Shown: in pieces, positions 1 through 4,569 of the stretch
Layout of the letters: every line of letters begins with the position of its first letter
Numbering within the stretch: the stretch's first letter is position 1
Source: CAYMJO01 sp964391305
GTDB taxonomy: Bacteria; Patescibacteriota; CALEFQ01
Length of the DNA: 10,340 nt
Direction: 5' to 3'
Assembly (NCBI GenBank): GCA_964391305.1
Contig: CAYMJO010000034.1
Span: 1 to 10,340, forward strand
The notes under the pieces: model-generated
Told to the model about the DNA's origin: nothing
Databases searched by the model: none
Seen by the model: the letters and a program-made list of their open reading frames with translations, nothing else
Program-made: the position numbers and the translations under genes

Positions 1-57
1 GGCATAACCATAGTATACACCATGGTGATGCAAAGCTATTGAACCATTACAAAATCC

Positions 58-86
58 TTGACAAAACTATAAAAATATGCTATATT
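58..86 (+). promoter_or_regulatory. Promoter for the 3D-domain gene (extended -10)
   Basis: A -35 box TTGACA (58-63) is separated by exactly 17 bp from TATATT (81-86), and TGC directly before the -10 makes it an extended -10 promoter. Transcription should start near 93, giving a leader of about 150 nt before the 3D-domain gene. The nusA promoter (8179-8207) has nearly the same form, TTGACT-17-TATATT with the same TGC, which supports both calls. Confidence 0.8.
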
Positions 87-116
87 GCCATGTTATCAAA
101 AAGGTAAGTTTTAATA

Positions 117-143
117 AAAAACCCGTTAACATAGCGGGTTTTT
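117..143 (+). terminator. Intrinsic terminator or attenuator in the leader
   Basis: The arms AAAAACCCG (117-125) and CGGGTTTTT (135-143) are perfectly complementary around a 9-nt loop, ending in a T run. The hairpin lies only about 25 nt downstream of the start predicted for the promoter at 58-86. It would therefore stop that promoter's own transcripts as well as any arriving from the left. It could be a simple terminator for an upstream gene or an attenuator for the 3D-domain gene; sequence alone does not decide. The A-rich 5' arm also lets it work on the minus strand. Confidence 0.7.
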
Positions 144-172
144 AGATTAAATCTTAAGACTAAAATGGCAAA

Positions 173-241
173 ATCGCATTATCCTCTTAAATAACTCGGG
201 CATTGTGCCTGTGGAGACATAAAGAGGAATATACCTGCGAT
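173..241 (+). promoter_or_regulatory. Structured leader sequestering the ribosome binding site
   Basis: Three nested helices can form in the RNA just before the 3D-domain gene. ATCGCA (173-178) pairs with TGCGAT (236-241). TCCTCTT (182-188) pairs with AAGAGGA (222-228). CGGGCA (197-202) pairs with TGCCTG (206-211) around a 3-nt loop, including one G-U. The AGAGGA Shine-Dalgarno sequence lies inside the middle helix, so folding would hide it. I do not recognise the consensus of any known riboswitch class. Genes for 3D-domain and related wall hydrolases often carry c-di-AMP (ydaO) riboswitches, but the conserved ydaO blocks are not visible here. It may be a translational switch, an RNA thermometer or just a local fold. 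Confidence 0.5.
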
Positions 242-242
242 C

Positions 243-866
243 TTGCCAAATTTCAACCATATTAGAAAAATAGCTTTAGCAGTCGGTGTCATTTTCTTCA
301 CAGTCCTGTTTCAGTTTCCGCACTTTGCTTTTAACACGGCAAATGCCGCGGGACTTTCCGCAGGACCGATGGAGTTCGGCTTTGATTACAATGCTTATCA
401 AAACAAATCAGCGTTAAAACAGGCGGTTTACCTCGCCAAGCTTAAACAAAAAGCAAAGGCAAGGGCAATAGAATCGGAGCAAGTCAAAAAACTCGAGGAG
501 CAAAGAAAACTCGCAAGGCTCAACGCTCCGTACACGAGATACAATCCTCGAGACAATTCATTTGAAGACGCGGAAAATAATTTACAAACAGGCTCCTTCA
601 CCGCTTACAACTCTCTGCCCGGACAATGCGATGGAAATCCCAATATCACCGCGGATGGCACACGCACTCATTGGGGCGTTGTTGCCGCACCGCGCAATAT
701 TCCATTCGGCACCAAAATGCGTATTGAAGGCTTTGGAGACAAAATCTTTGTCGTTCATGACCGAGGAGGCGCAATCCACGGGAACAGGTTTGATGTCTGG
801 TTCGCAAGCTATTCTGACGCGATCGCATTCGGCAGAAGGACTCTAAAATATGAAATAGTTGAATAA
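243..866 (+). CDS. Secreted 3D-domain cell-wall protein
   Basis: 207 residues. Residues 9-30 form a hydrophobic signal or anchor segment, with a plausible signal peptidase site after the ANA-A near residue 36. Residues 55-95 are Lys/Glu-rich and probably helical. The C-terminal part (about 116-207) is a 3D domain (double-psi beta-barrel, related to the MltA lytic transglycosylase core). Its three characteristic aspartates are visible as D138 (ADGT), D173 (VHDRGG) and D184 (RFDVWF), together with the IPFGTKM segment. The family acts on or near peptidoglycan outside the membrane. The start is a TTG; an AGAGGA motif lies about 14 nt upstream, which is long, and no better in-frame start is seen. 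The gene is monocistronic, with its own promoter, a foldable leader and a terminator. The domain call is firm; enzymatic activity is inferred from the family. Confidence 0.85.
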   Translation: MPNFNHIRKIALAVGVIFFTVLFQFPHFAFNTANAAGLSAGPMEFGFDYNAYQNKSALKQAVYLAKLKQKAKARAIESEQVKKLEEQRKLARLNAPYTRYNPRDNSFEDAENNLQTGSFTAYNSLPGQCDGNPNITADGTRTHWGVVAAPRNIPFGTKMRIEGFGDKIFVVHDRGGAIHGNRFDVWFASYSDAIAFGRRTLKYEIVE

Positions 867-870
867 CTCA

Positions 871-901
871 AAAATCCCTCTTAAAACGGAGGGATTTTTT
901 T
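871..901 (+). terminator. Bidirectional intrinsic terminator
   Basis: AAAATCCCTC (871-880) pairs with GAGGGATTTT (889-898) around an 8-nt loop and is followed by further T residues. It ends the 3D-domain gene. Because the left arm is A-rich, the reverse strand also reads as a hairpin followed by T, so it can end minus-strand transcripts coming out of tRNA-Leu. Confidence 0.85.
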
Positions 902-918
902 GTAAAGAAATGTTGAAG

Positions 919-1005
919 TGCCCTCGGTGGGATTTGAACCCACAACCCCGTAAAGCGGGGAAGAGATTTTAAGTCTCTCGCGTATGCCAGTTCCGCCACG
1001 AGGGC
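919..1005 (-). tRNA. tRNA-Leu(UAA)
   Basis: On the minus strand the acceptor arms GCCCTCG and CGAGGGC pair, followed by discriminator A73. The anticodon stem AGAGA/TCTCT encloses CTTAAAA with anticodon TAA. A long variable arm (CCCCG/CGGGG) and the T arm GTGGG-TTCAAAT-CCCAC complete a class II leucine tRNA of 87 nt. The CCA end is not encoded, unlike the neighbouring tRNA-Cys. Its 5' half is repeated at 1353-1394, on the far side of a GIY-YIG gene. Confidence 0.95.
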
Positions 1006-1011
1006 TAAAAA
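970..1011 (-). repeat. 42-bp direct repeat, copy A (tRNA-Leu 5' half)
   Basis: This stretch covers the 5' half of the intact tRNA-Leu up to the anticodon loop, plus the 6-nt spacer upstream of the gene. It matches 1353-1394 in the same orientation at 41 of 42 positions; the one difference is G at 1000 versus A at 1383. The two copies bracket 341 bp containing the GIY-YIG gene and two hairpins. Confidence 0.9.
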
Positions 1012-1017
1012 GCAGTC

Positions 1018-1272
1018 TTAACAATTTAAAGAATCTCTAATTATCTGCCTTAGACTCTTTCTCCCTTTACTTGTCTTAAAATATCTCTCTCGCCTCTTGC
1101 TATCTGACTCGCTACAATACGCTTCATAAAAAATCAATTCAATTGGTAACATTCTTTTCGTTGTCCAAACCTTACCGCTCAAATGTTCTTTTAAACGTCT
1201 CCTCAAGTCAGATGACCATCCAGTATATAACCTGCCATTCAATTTACTCTTTAAAACATATACATAAAACAT
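1018..1272 (-). CDS. Solo GIY-YIG nuclease-family protein
   Basis: 84 residues, a single GIY-YIG domain of the small stand-alone kind (UvrC/UPF0213-like). The first motif is YVYVLKS (residues 3-9) and the second YTG (16-18), a variant of YIG. R24 and H30 follow in the usual RRRLKEH stretch, and the catalytic glutamate is probably E62 in RRERYFK. Nothing follows the domain, so DNA specificity is unknown. The start is well supported: a run of seven G (1276-1282) lies 3 nt upstream of the ATG. The gene sits between an intact tRNA-Leu and a broken tRNA-Leu half, behind two strong hairpins, which suggests a mobile or homing-like role. That role is inference. Such solo domains are widespread in small-genome bacteria and their function is mostly unknown. 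Confidence 0.88.
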   Translation of the reverse strand: MFYVYVLKSKLNGRLYTGWSSDLRRRLKEHLSGKVWTTKRMLPIELIFYEAYCSESDSKRRERYFKTSKGRKSLRQIIRDSLNC

Positions 1273-1291
1273 TGTCCCCCCCTTTAGATTT

Positions 1292-1328
1292 TATCCAGAA
1301 CCACTCGCTAACGCTCGGGTTCTGGATA
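1292..1328. repeat. Hairpin 1 of the GIY-YIG module
   Basis: TATCCAGAACC (1292-1302) and GGTTCTGGATA (1318-1328) form a perfect 11-bp inverted repeat around a 15-nt loop. It stands between the ribosome binding site of the GIY-YIG gene and a second hairpin. No T run follows on either strand, so it is not an obvious terminator. Confidence 0.8.
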
Positions 1329-1353
1329 CCCGGAACCCCACGTGGTTCCGGGT
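1328..1353. repeat. Hairpin 2 of the GIY-YIG module, touching the tRNA breakpoint
   Basis: ACCCGGAACC (1328-1337) pairs perfectly with GGTTCCGGGT (1344-1353) around CCACGT. Its last base is the first base of the duplicated tRNA-Leu half, so the hairpin abuts the breakpoint in the anticodon loop. It shares base 1328 with hairpin 1, so the two form a tandem pair. Confidence 0.85.
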
Positions 1354-1394
1354 AAGTCTCTCGCGTATGCCAGTTCCGCCACAAGGGCTAAAAA
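1353..1394 (-). pseudogene. Broken tRNA-Leu: 5' half only, repeat copy B
   Basis: On the minus strand this is the 5' end of tRNA-Leu up to GAGAGACTTA, after which it diverges from the intact gene within the anticodon loop. It also includes the 6-nt spacer, which here joins directly to the CCA end of tRNA-Cys. One substitution (A at 1383) disturbs the acceptor stem. It cannot make a tRNA. The arrangement suggests that tRNA-Cys and tRNA-Leu were once 6 nt apart and that the Leu gene was split by, or rebuilt around, the GIY-YIG module. Confidence 0.85.
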
Positions 1395-1471
1395 TGGAGG
1401 CGACGGTGGGATTCGCACCCACGAATGACGGTTTTGCAAACCGTTGCCTTAGGCTGCTTGGCTACGTCGCC
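1395..1471 (-). tRNA. tRNA-Cys(GCA)
   Basis: The acceptor GGCGACG/CGTCGCC, anticodon stem ACGGT/ACCGT with loop TTGCAAA (anticodon GCA) and T arm GTGGG-TGCGAAT-CCCAC fold into a 77-nt tRNA. The discriminator is U73, typical of tRNA-Cys, and CCA is encoded. The 3' end touches the broken tRNA-Leu half. No promoter is visible in the short stretch between it and the RAYT gene upstream. Confidence 0.95.
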
Positions 1472-1479
1472 GCGATACT

Positions 1480-1505
1480 CGGAGGACAGACGCAAGTCTG
1501 TTCCG
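1480..1505 (+). repeat. REP-like hairpin downstream of the RAYT
   Basis: GGAG (1481-1484) precedes ACAGAC-GCAA-GTCTGT (1486-1501), a 6-bp stem with a GNRA tetraloop. CGGA (1480-1483) can extend the pairing to TCCG (1502-1505). A GGAG or GTAG tetranucleotide just 5' of a short hairpin is the hallmark of REP elements recognised by RAYT transposases. It matches the unit at 2137-2158 closely. Confidence 0.75.
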
Positions 1506-1523
1506 AAAAACCCAAAACATCCT

Positions 1524-2063
1524 TTACTCGAAGAACCTATCAATCACTGTCTCGATAGGATATTCATAAAACAACTCCATAAACCAATTCCAACCAAAAC
1601 GTCCAATATAATTCTGCGAACTGGAATATTTATACGCGCTCAATTCCGAAATTCCAGGAACGTATCCATGCTTCAAGGGATTGACGTGAATATAATTTAA
1701 AAATTTCCAAAAATTTTCTTCATCTCTGACGTATTTATCCCAATAGTTAAACCAGGTTTTTCTACCTCTAGTATCGTCCATATCATTAATTTTCTTCGAT
1801 GAAATCGCATGTAATCTAACAAAAAATCTGCTCACACGATCAGCGTCATCAATTCCCAACAAAAAATGGCTGTGATTGTCAAGAAGAACCCATGCATAAC
1901 ATTTATAATCAAATTCCCTCAACATATCGTTGAAAACACGCATCCAAATTCTCTTTTTCAAATCTGTATTCAAAAACTTTCTCCCCTTTAGAGTCTTTGT
2001 CGTAATAAAATAACAACCATGATCCGCAAAAAGATGTGGCGGTCTATTTTTAAAATTGATCAT
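1524..2063 (-). CDS. REP-associated tyrosine transposase (RAYT, Y1/HUH family)
   Basis: 179 residues, a TnpA_REP (IS200-like Y1) domain. The strand motif YFITTKTLKGRKF lies at residues 18-30. The HUH metal-binding motif is H64-S-H66 in DNHSHFLL. The likely catalytic tyrosine is Y124 in FLNYIHVNPLKHGYV, the family's YI..NP signature. RAYTs nick and rejoin single-stranded DNA at REP hairpins and are thought to spread them; they are usually single-copy domesticated genes. The start is supported by an AGGAGGG ribosome binding site just upstream. REP-like hairpins flank the gene on both sides (1480-1505 and 2099-2214). The protein looks intact. It lies between udg and tRNA-Cys, all on the minus strand. 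Confidence 0.92.
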   Translation of the reverse strand: MINFKNRPPHLFADHGCYFITTKTLKGRKFLNTDLKKRIWMRVFNDMLREFDYKCYAWVLLDNHSHFLLGIDDADRVSRFFVRLHAISSKKINDMDDTRGRKTWFNYWDKYVRDEENFWKFLNYIHVNPLKHGYVPGISELSAYKYSSSQNYIGRFGWNWFMELFYEYPIETVIDRFFE

Positions 2064-2098
2064 ATTCCCTCCTAAAAACTAACCCTGCAATAGGATAG

Positions 2099-2118
2099 CA
2101 GGCTCGCGCCTGTTCTCC
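2099..2118 (-). repeat. REP-like hairpin A upstream of the RAYT
   Basis: On the minus strand, GGAG (2115-2118) and AA precede CAGGC-GCGA-GCCTG, a 5-bp stem with a GNRA loop. The unit points away from its neighbour at 2137-2158, so the pair resembles a BIME (two inverted REPs). Confidence 0.7.
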
Positions 2119-2136
2119 GACTACAAAACGGCAACC

Positions 2137-2158
2137 GGAGAACAGACGCAAGTCTGTT
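2137..2158 (+). repeat. REP-like hairpin B upstream of the RAYT
   Basis: GGAG (2137-2140) precedes AACAGAC-GCAA-GTCTGTT (2141-2158), a 7-bp stem with a GCAA tetraloop. Nearly the same sequence occurs at 1481-1502 on the other side of the transposase. Confidence 0.75.
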
Positions 2159-2166
2159 TTCTCAAA

Positions 2167-2185
2167 CAGGCTTGCGCCTGCCTAC
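2167..2185 (-). repeat. REP-like hairpin C upstream of the RAYT
   Basis: On the minus strand, GTAG (2182-2185) and one G precede CAGGC-GCAA-GCCTG (2167-2180). This is the classical GTAG form of the REP guide tetranucleotide, and the stem is almost identical to that of hairpin A. Confidence 0.7.
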
Positions 2186-2186
2186 C

Positions 2187-2214
2187 TCTGGTAGACCTGT
2201 CCTCCGTCTACAGA
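2187..2214 (-). repeat. Degenerate REP-like hairpin overlapping the udg stop
   Basis: TCTG-g-TAGAC (2187-2196) pairs with GTCTACAGA (2206-2214) with one bulged G. On the minus strand the loop region reads GGAGGACAGG, like the start of the 1481 unit. The right arm supplies the last sense codon and stop codon of the udg gene. Confidence 0.55.
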
Positions 2215-2828
2215 AGTTTTCCCTGTTTCGGCTTGTCTTGCTCAAAAACCTCTGCACCTCTGTTGGGATTTTCATTAAGCTCATCAACTTTCGCAAGAAC
2301 TTTCGGAATTTTCATAAAATCCGTCTCAAGAATAGGTTTCACGGCGCCTCTGTAAAGCGCCGCCGCGGGATGATATATCGGATAGTAAACCTGTTCCCTC
2401 ACACGAAAGGGCCTGCCATGCACTTTTGAAATCTGTTTCCCGGGAATAAACCGCTCCATCGCGTGTCTGCCAAGCGTAACGATCAGCTTAGGCTCAAGCG
2501 CCGCGATCTGTTGTTCCATATAAGGCCAGCATGCCGCTACTTCCTCCGTCATGGGATCTCTATTTCCCGGCGGTCTGCACTTCACAACATTGCCGATAAA
2601 AACCTGCTCTCTCGTAAGACTAATCTTACCAAGGAGCTCCTCAAGATATTTCCCAGCGGCGCCAACGAATGGACGCCCTTGCTTGTCCTCATTTTCGCCC
2701 GGACCCTCGCCGATAAACATCAAATCGGCATCAGAATCTCCCTCTCCGGGAACGGTGTTCGTCCTGTTTTGATGCAGTGGACACTTTGTACAGATCAATA
2801 TTCGTTTGGCAATTTCGTCCAGCTTCAT
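2208..2828 (-). CDS. Uracil-DNA glycosylase, family 4 (Fe-S)
   Basis: 206 residues. Family 4 UDGs remove uracil from DNA as the first step of base excision repair and hold a [4Fe-4S] cluster. Four cysteines are in the expected places: C13 and C16 (CTKC), C84 (VVKCRPPGNRDP) and C100 (AACWPYM). The uracil-binding motif GEGPGENEDKQGRPFVG lies at residues 40-56, with E41 and the GRPF loop. The second catalytic motif is YHPAAAL (152-158). The last 20 or so residues are polar and probably disordered, and the stop codon lies inside a REP-like hairpin, so the original C-terminus may have been altered. No Shine-Dalgarno sequence is seen. The gene is 81 bp downstream of tig on the same strand. Confidence 0.93.
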   Translation of the reverse strand: MKLDEIAKRILICTKCPLHQNRTNTVPGEGDSDADLMFIGEGPGENEDKQGRPFVGAAGKYLEELLGKISLTREQVFIGNVVKCRPPGNRDPMTEEVAACWPYMEQQIAALEPKLIVTLGRHAMERFIPGKQISKVHGRPFRVREQVYYPIYHPAAALYRGAVKPILETDFMKIPKVLAKVDELNENPNRGAEVFEQDKPKQGKLL

Positions 2829-2909
2829 ATATTCTAAAAGTTTGAACTACCAAATTTGTCTTATCTCACAATTCGAAGATCAAAAAACGACGCAGGCAAT
2901 CCAAGTATT

Positions 2910-4202
2910 CTACTTAGCACAGGCTTCTTTCAGATACTTTAGCACTTTTCTATTTAACATCAACGAACGCAAATAATTTTTATACTCATCCGTGTCAAAA
3001 TGTTCTGTCATCTTCGGCTGATCTTTGTACAGATTTTTGTACGCGTCTTTGATTTTTTTGATTTCGTCTGAAAGCTCTTTGTCAGGAACTTCTATTTTTT
3101 CTTCCTTCGCAATTTTTCGAAGGATCAAGCCCGCATTGACTCTCTTCACCGCCGAAGCTCTCTGATCTTCGCGAAAATCTTCCTTGGATTTTTTTATAGA
3201 CTCAAGATACTTTTCAAAAGACATACCGCGCATGCCAAGATCGTTTTTGATCTCTTCAACGATTTTATCCAATTCCGCCTCTATCAAGACGTCTGGCAAT
3301 TCGACAGAAAGCTTTTCAGAAATTTTGTGGATTATTTCCATTTCAACACGGTTCTCTTCCTTATGCTCCTTTTCATGATGTAAATTATCCTTAATCTGCT
3401 TTTTCAAATCATCAACATTTTTAAATTTCCCAAGAGATTTCGCAAACTCGTCGTTCAGTTCCGGCATTTGGATTTCCTGCACGACTTTCATCTTCACGCG
3501 AAAATCTATATCTCTGTTCGCAATATCTTTTTTATAATAATCCTTCGGAAAAGTTATCGAAAAATCTTTTTCTTCATCCGCCTTCATTCCGATAAGTTTG
3601 TCCTCAAATCCGGGAACAAACTTGCCCTCGCCGATAACAACGGGATGACCAACGCTCTTTCCACCATCAATCGTAACTTTGTTAAGCTTGGCGTCAAAAT
3701 CAACCTCGACCCGATCACCTTTTTTTGCCGCGCGCTTCACCGTCAAGGCTTTTGACTGCTTCTCACGAAGCCCCAAAATAGCTCCATCAACCTCCTTGTC
3801 GGAAACCTCGACCTTCTTTCTTTTAGCCTTGATTTTGCTGTAATCCGGCAATTCAAATCTAGGCATGACTGCAAATTTTGCTTTATAAACAAACTCGTTG
3901 CCCGCGGCAACTTTTTGCGGAGTAATCTCTGGTCTTCCGATTGCTTCTAACTTTTCCCGCTGTATCGCTTTCACAAAAGAATCCGGAATCGCTATTTGAA
4001 TACTCTCTTCGAAAAGCTTTGCTGTCCCTACACGCTGTTCAACAACTTTTCTCGGCGCGTTGCCCGGACGAAATCCCTCAATTTTAATATCTTTGGAAAG
4101 CTTCGCCGCCGCTTTGTCCAAGTACGGCTCAAGCTCGCTTTGTTCAAGCGTAACGGTGATTTCCAATTCCGATTTCGGAAGCTGTTTTTGTTCAATTTTC
4201 AT
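2910..4202 (-). CDS. tig: Trigger factor, ribosome-associated chaperone
   Basis: 430 residues, normal length for the family. The N-terminal ribosome-binding domain carries GFRPGNAP at 43-50, the signature loop that docks near the peptide exit tunnel; the usual lysine of GFR.GK.P is asparagine (N48) here. A FKBP-type prolyl isomerase domain spans about 160-245, with VIGEGKFVPGFEDKLIGM as its recognisable core. The rest is the helical substrate-binding C-terminal domain, rich in Lys and Glu. Trigger factor is the first chaperone to meet nascent chains. No Shine-Dalgarno sequence precedes the ATG, only an AT-rich stretch (4203-4254) shared with the divergent small ORFs. Two TATACT-like boxes lie there on the minus strand, without a good -35. 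Confidence 0.96.
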   Translation of the reverse strand: MKIEQKQLPKSELEITVTLEQSELEPYLDKAAAKLSKDIKIEGFRPGNAPRKVVEQRVGTAKLFEESIQIAIPDSFVKAIQREKLEAIGRPEITPQKVAAGNEFVYKAKFAVMPRFELPDYSKIKAKRKKVEVSDKEVDGAILGLREKQSKALTVKRAAKKGDRVEVDFDAKLNKVTIDGGKSVGHPVVIGEGKFVPGFEDKLIGMKADEEKDFSITFPKDYYKKDIANRDIDFRVKMKVVQEIQMPELNDEFAKSLGKFKNVDDLKKQIKDNLHHEKEHKEENRVEMEIIHKISEKLSVELPDVLIEAELDKIVEEIKNDLGMRGMSFEKYLESIKKSKEDFREDQRASAVKRVNAGLILRKIAKEEKIEVPDKELSDEIKKIKDAYKNLYKDQPKMTEHFDTDEYKNYLRSLMLNRKVLKYLKEACAK

Positions 4203-4254
4203 AAAAAATTTTAGTAAACAGTATATAATTTATAGTATACAGTTTTTAAAAAAA

Positions 4255-4344
4255 ATGAAAAAATTAGACTGGGAATATCGAGTAAAAATCCTTAACATTT
4301 ATAAAAACCGTTTTACAAACCTCAAAAAGGGGAGGGAAGATTGA
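4255..4344 (+). CDS. Tiny ORF, 29 residues, first of an overlapping pair
   Basis: Starts at ATG 4255 and ends at TGA 4342-4344. The peptide starts MKKLDWEYRV and ends with NLKKGRED; it is basic, with no membrane segment. Its stop overlaps the start of the next ORF by one base (TGATG), an arrangement typical of translational coupling. A TATAAT (4224-4229) lies upstream, without a convincing -35. I recognise no family. It could be a leader peptide for the second ORF, a real micropeptide, or the front part of a gene broken by a frameshift. Confidence 0.35.
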   Translation: MKKLDWEYRVKILNIYKNRFTNLKKGRED

Positions 4345-4490
4345 TGAAAGAAGCCATCAAAAAAATAAATTCATACAATAGCATAGTTAGATCAGATGAA
4401 AGATGGACAGAGAAAGAAATTAAAAATATATCCACTTACTTCATCATCGTAAAAGTACAGGGCTGGTATTACATCAGCCACAAAAAATAA
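4344..4490 (+). CDS. Small ORF, 48 residues, unknown function
   Basis: ATG at 4344, TAA at 4488-4490. A strong purine-rich ribosome binding site (GGGGAGGGAAG, 4329-4339) stands 4 nt before the ATG, which is the best argument that it is translated. The product begins MKEAIKKINSYN and has a charged middle (RSDERWTEKE) and an aromatic end (GWYYISHKK). It is soluble-looking, about 48 residues, and matches no family I know. A terminator-like hairpin follows at 4512-4552. It is the only plus-strand transcription unit between tig and hppA. Confidence 0.5.
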   Translation: MKEAIKKINSYNSIVRSDERWTEKEIKNISTYFIIVKVQGWYYISHKK

Positions 4491-4511
4491 ATCTATTTAT
4501 GGAATTATAGC

Positions 4512-4560
4512 AGAGGCGAGATTAATCAATACTTCCATCACATCTTGCCTCTCTTTCATT
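4512..4560 (+). terminator. Terminator-like hairpin after the small ORFs
   Basis: AGAGGCGAGAT (4512-4522) pairs with ATCTTGCCTCT (4542-4552) over 11 positions, one of them G-U in the plus-strand RNA, around a 19-nt loop. A T-rich stretch (CTTTCATTTT) follows. It lies between the convergent small ORFs and hppA. The T run supports use on the plus strand only. Confidence 0.55.
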
Positions 4561-4569
4561 TTCAAAAAG

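Noticed and set aside
1..42. Plus-strand open frame of 13 codons ending VMQSY and TGA, possibly the tail of an upstream gene
   Set aside because: It is too short to judge, and its last 18 bases are the repeat also found at 10297-10314, so the apparent C-terminus may be non-coding repeat sequence.
173..241. c-di-AMP (ydaO) or other known riboswitch before the 3D-domain gene
   Set aside because: The region is only about 70 nt, and I see none of the conserved G-rich blocks of ydaO or the core motifs of other common classes.
970..1394. A group I intron interrupting tRNA-Leu(UAA)
   Set aside because: The 3' half is not separated from the 5' half in the intact copy. 341 bp mostly filled by an ORF leaves no room for an intron core, and no P, Q, R or S elements are seen.
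4504..4509. TGC-TATAAT on the minus strand near the end of the small ORF unit, a possible antisense promoter
   Set aside because: No acceptable -35 box lies 16-18 bp upstream, and the hppA gene reads toward it, so no product is apparent.
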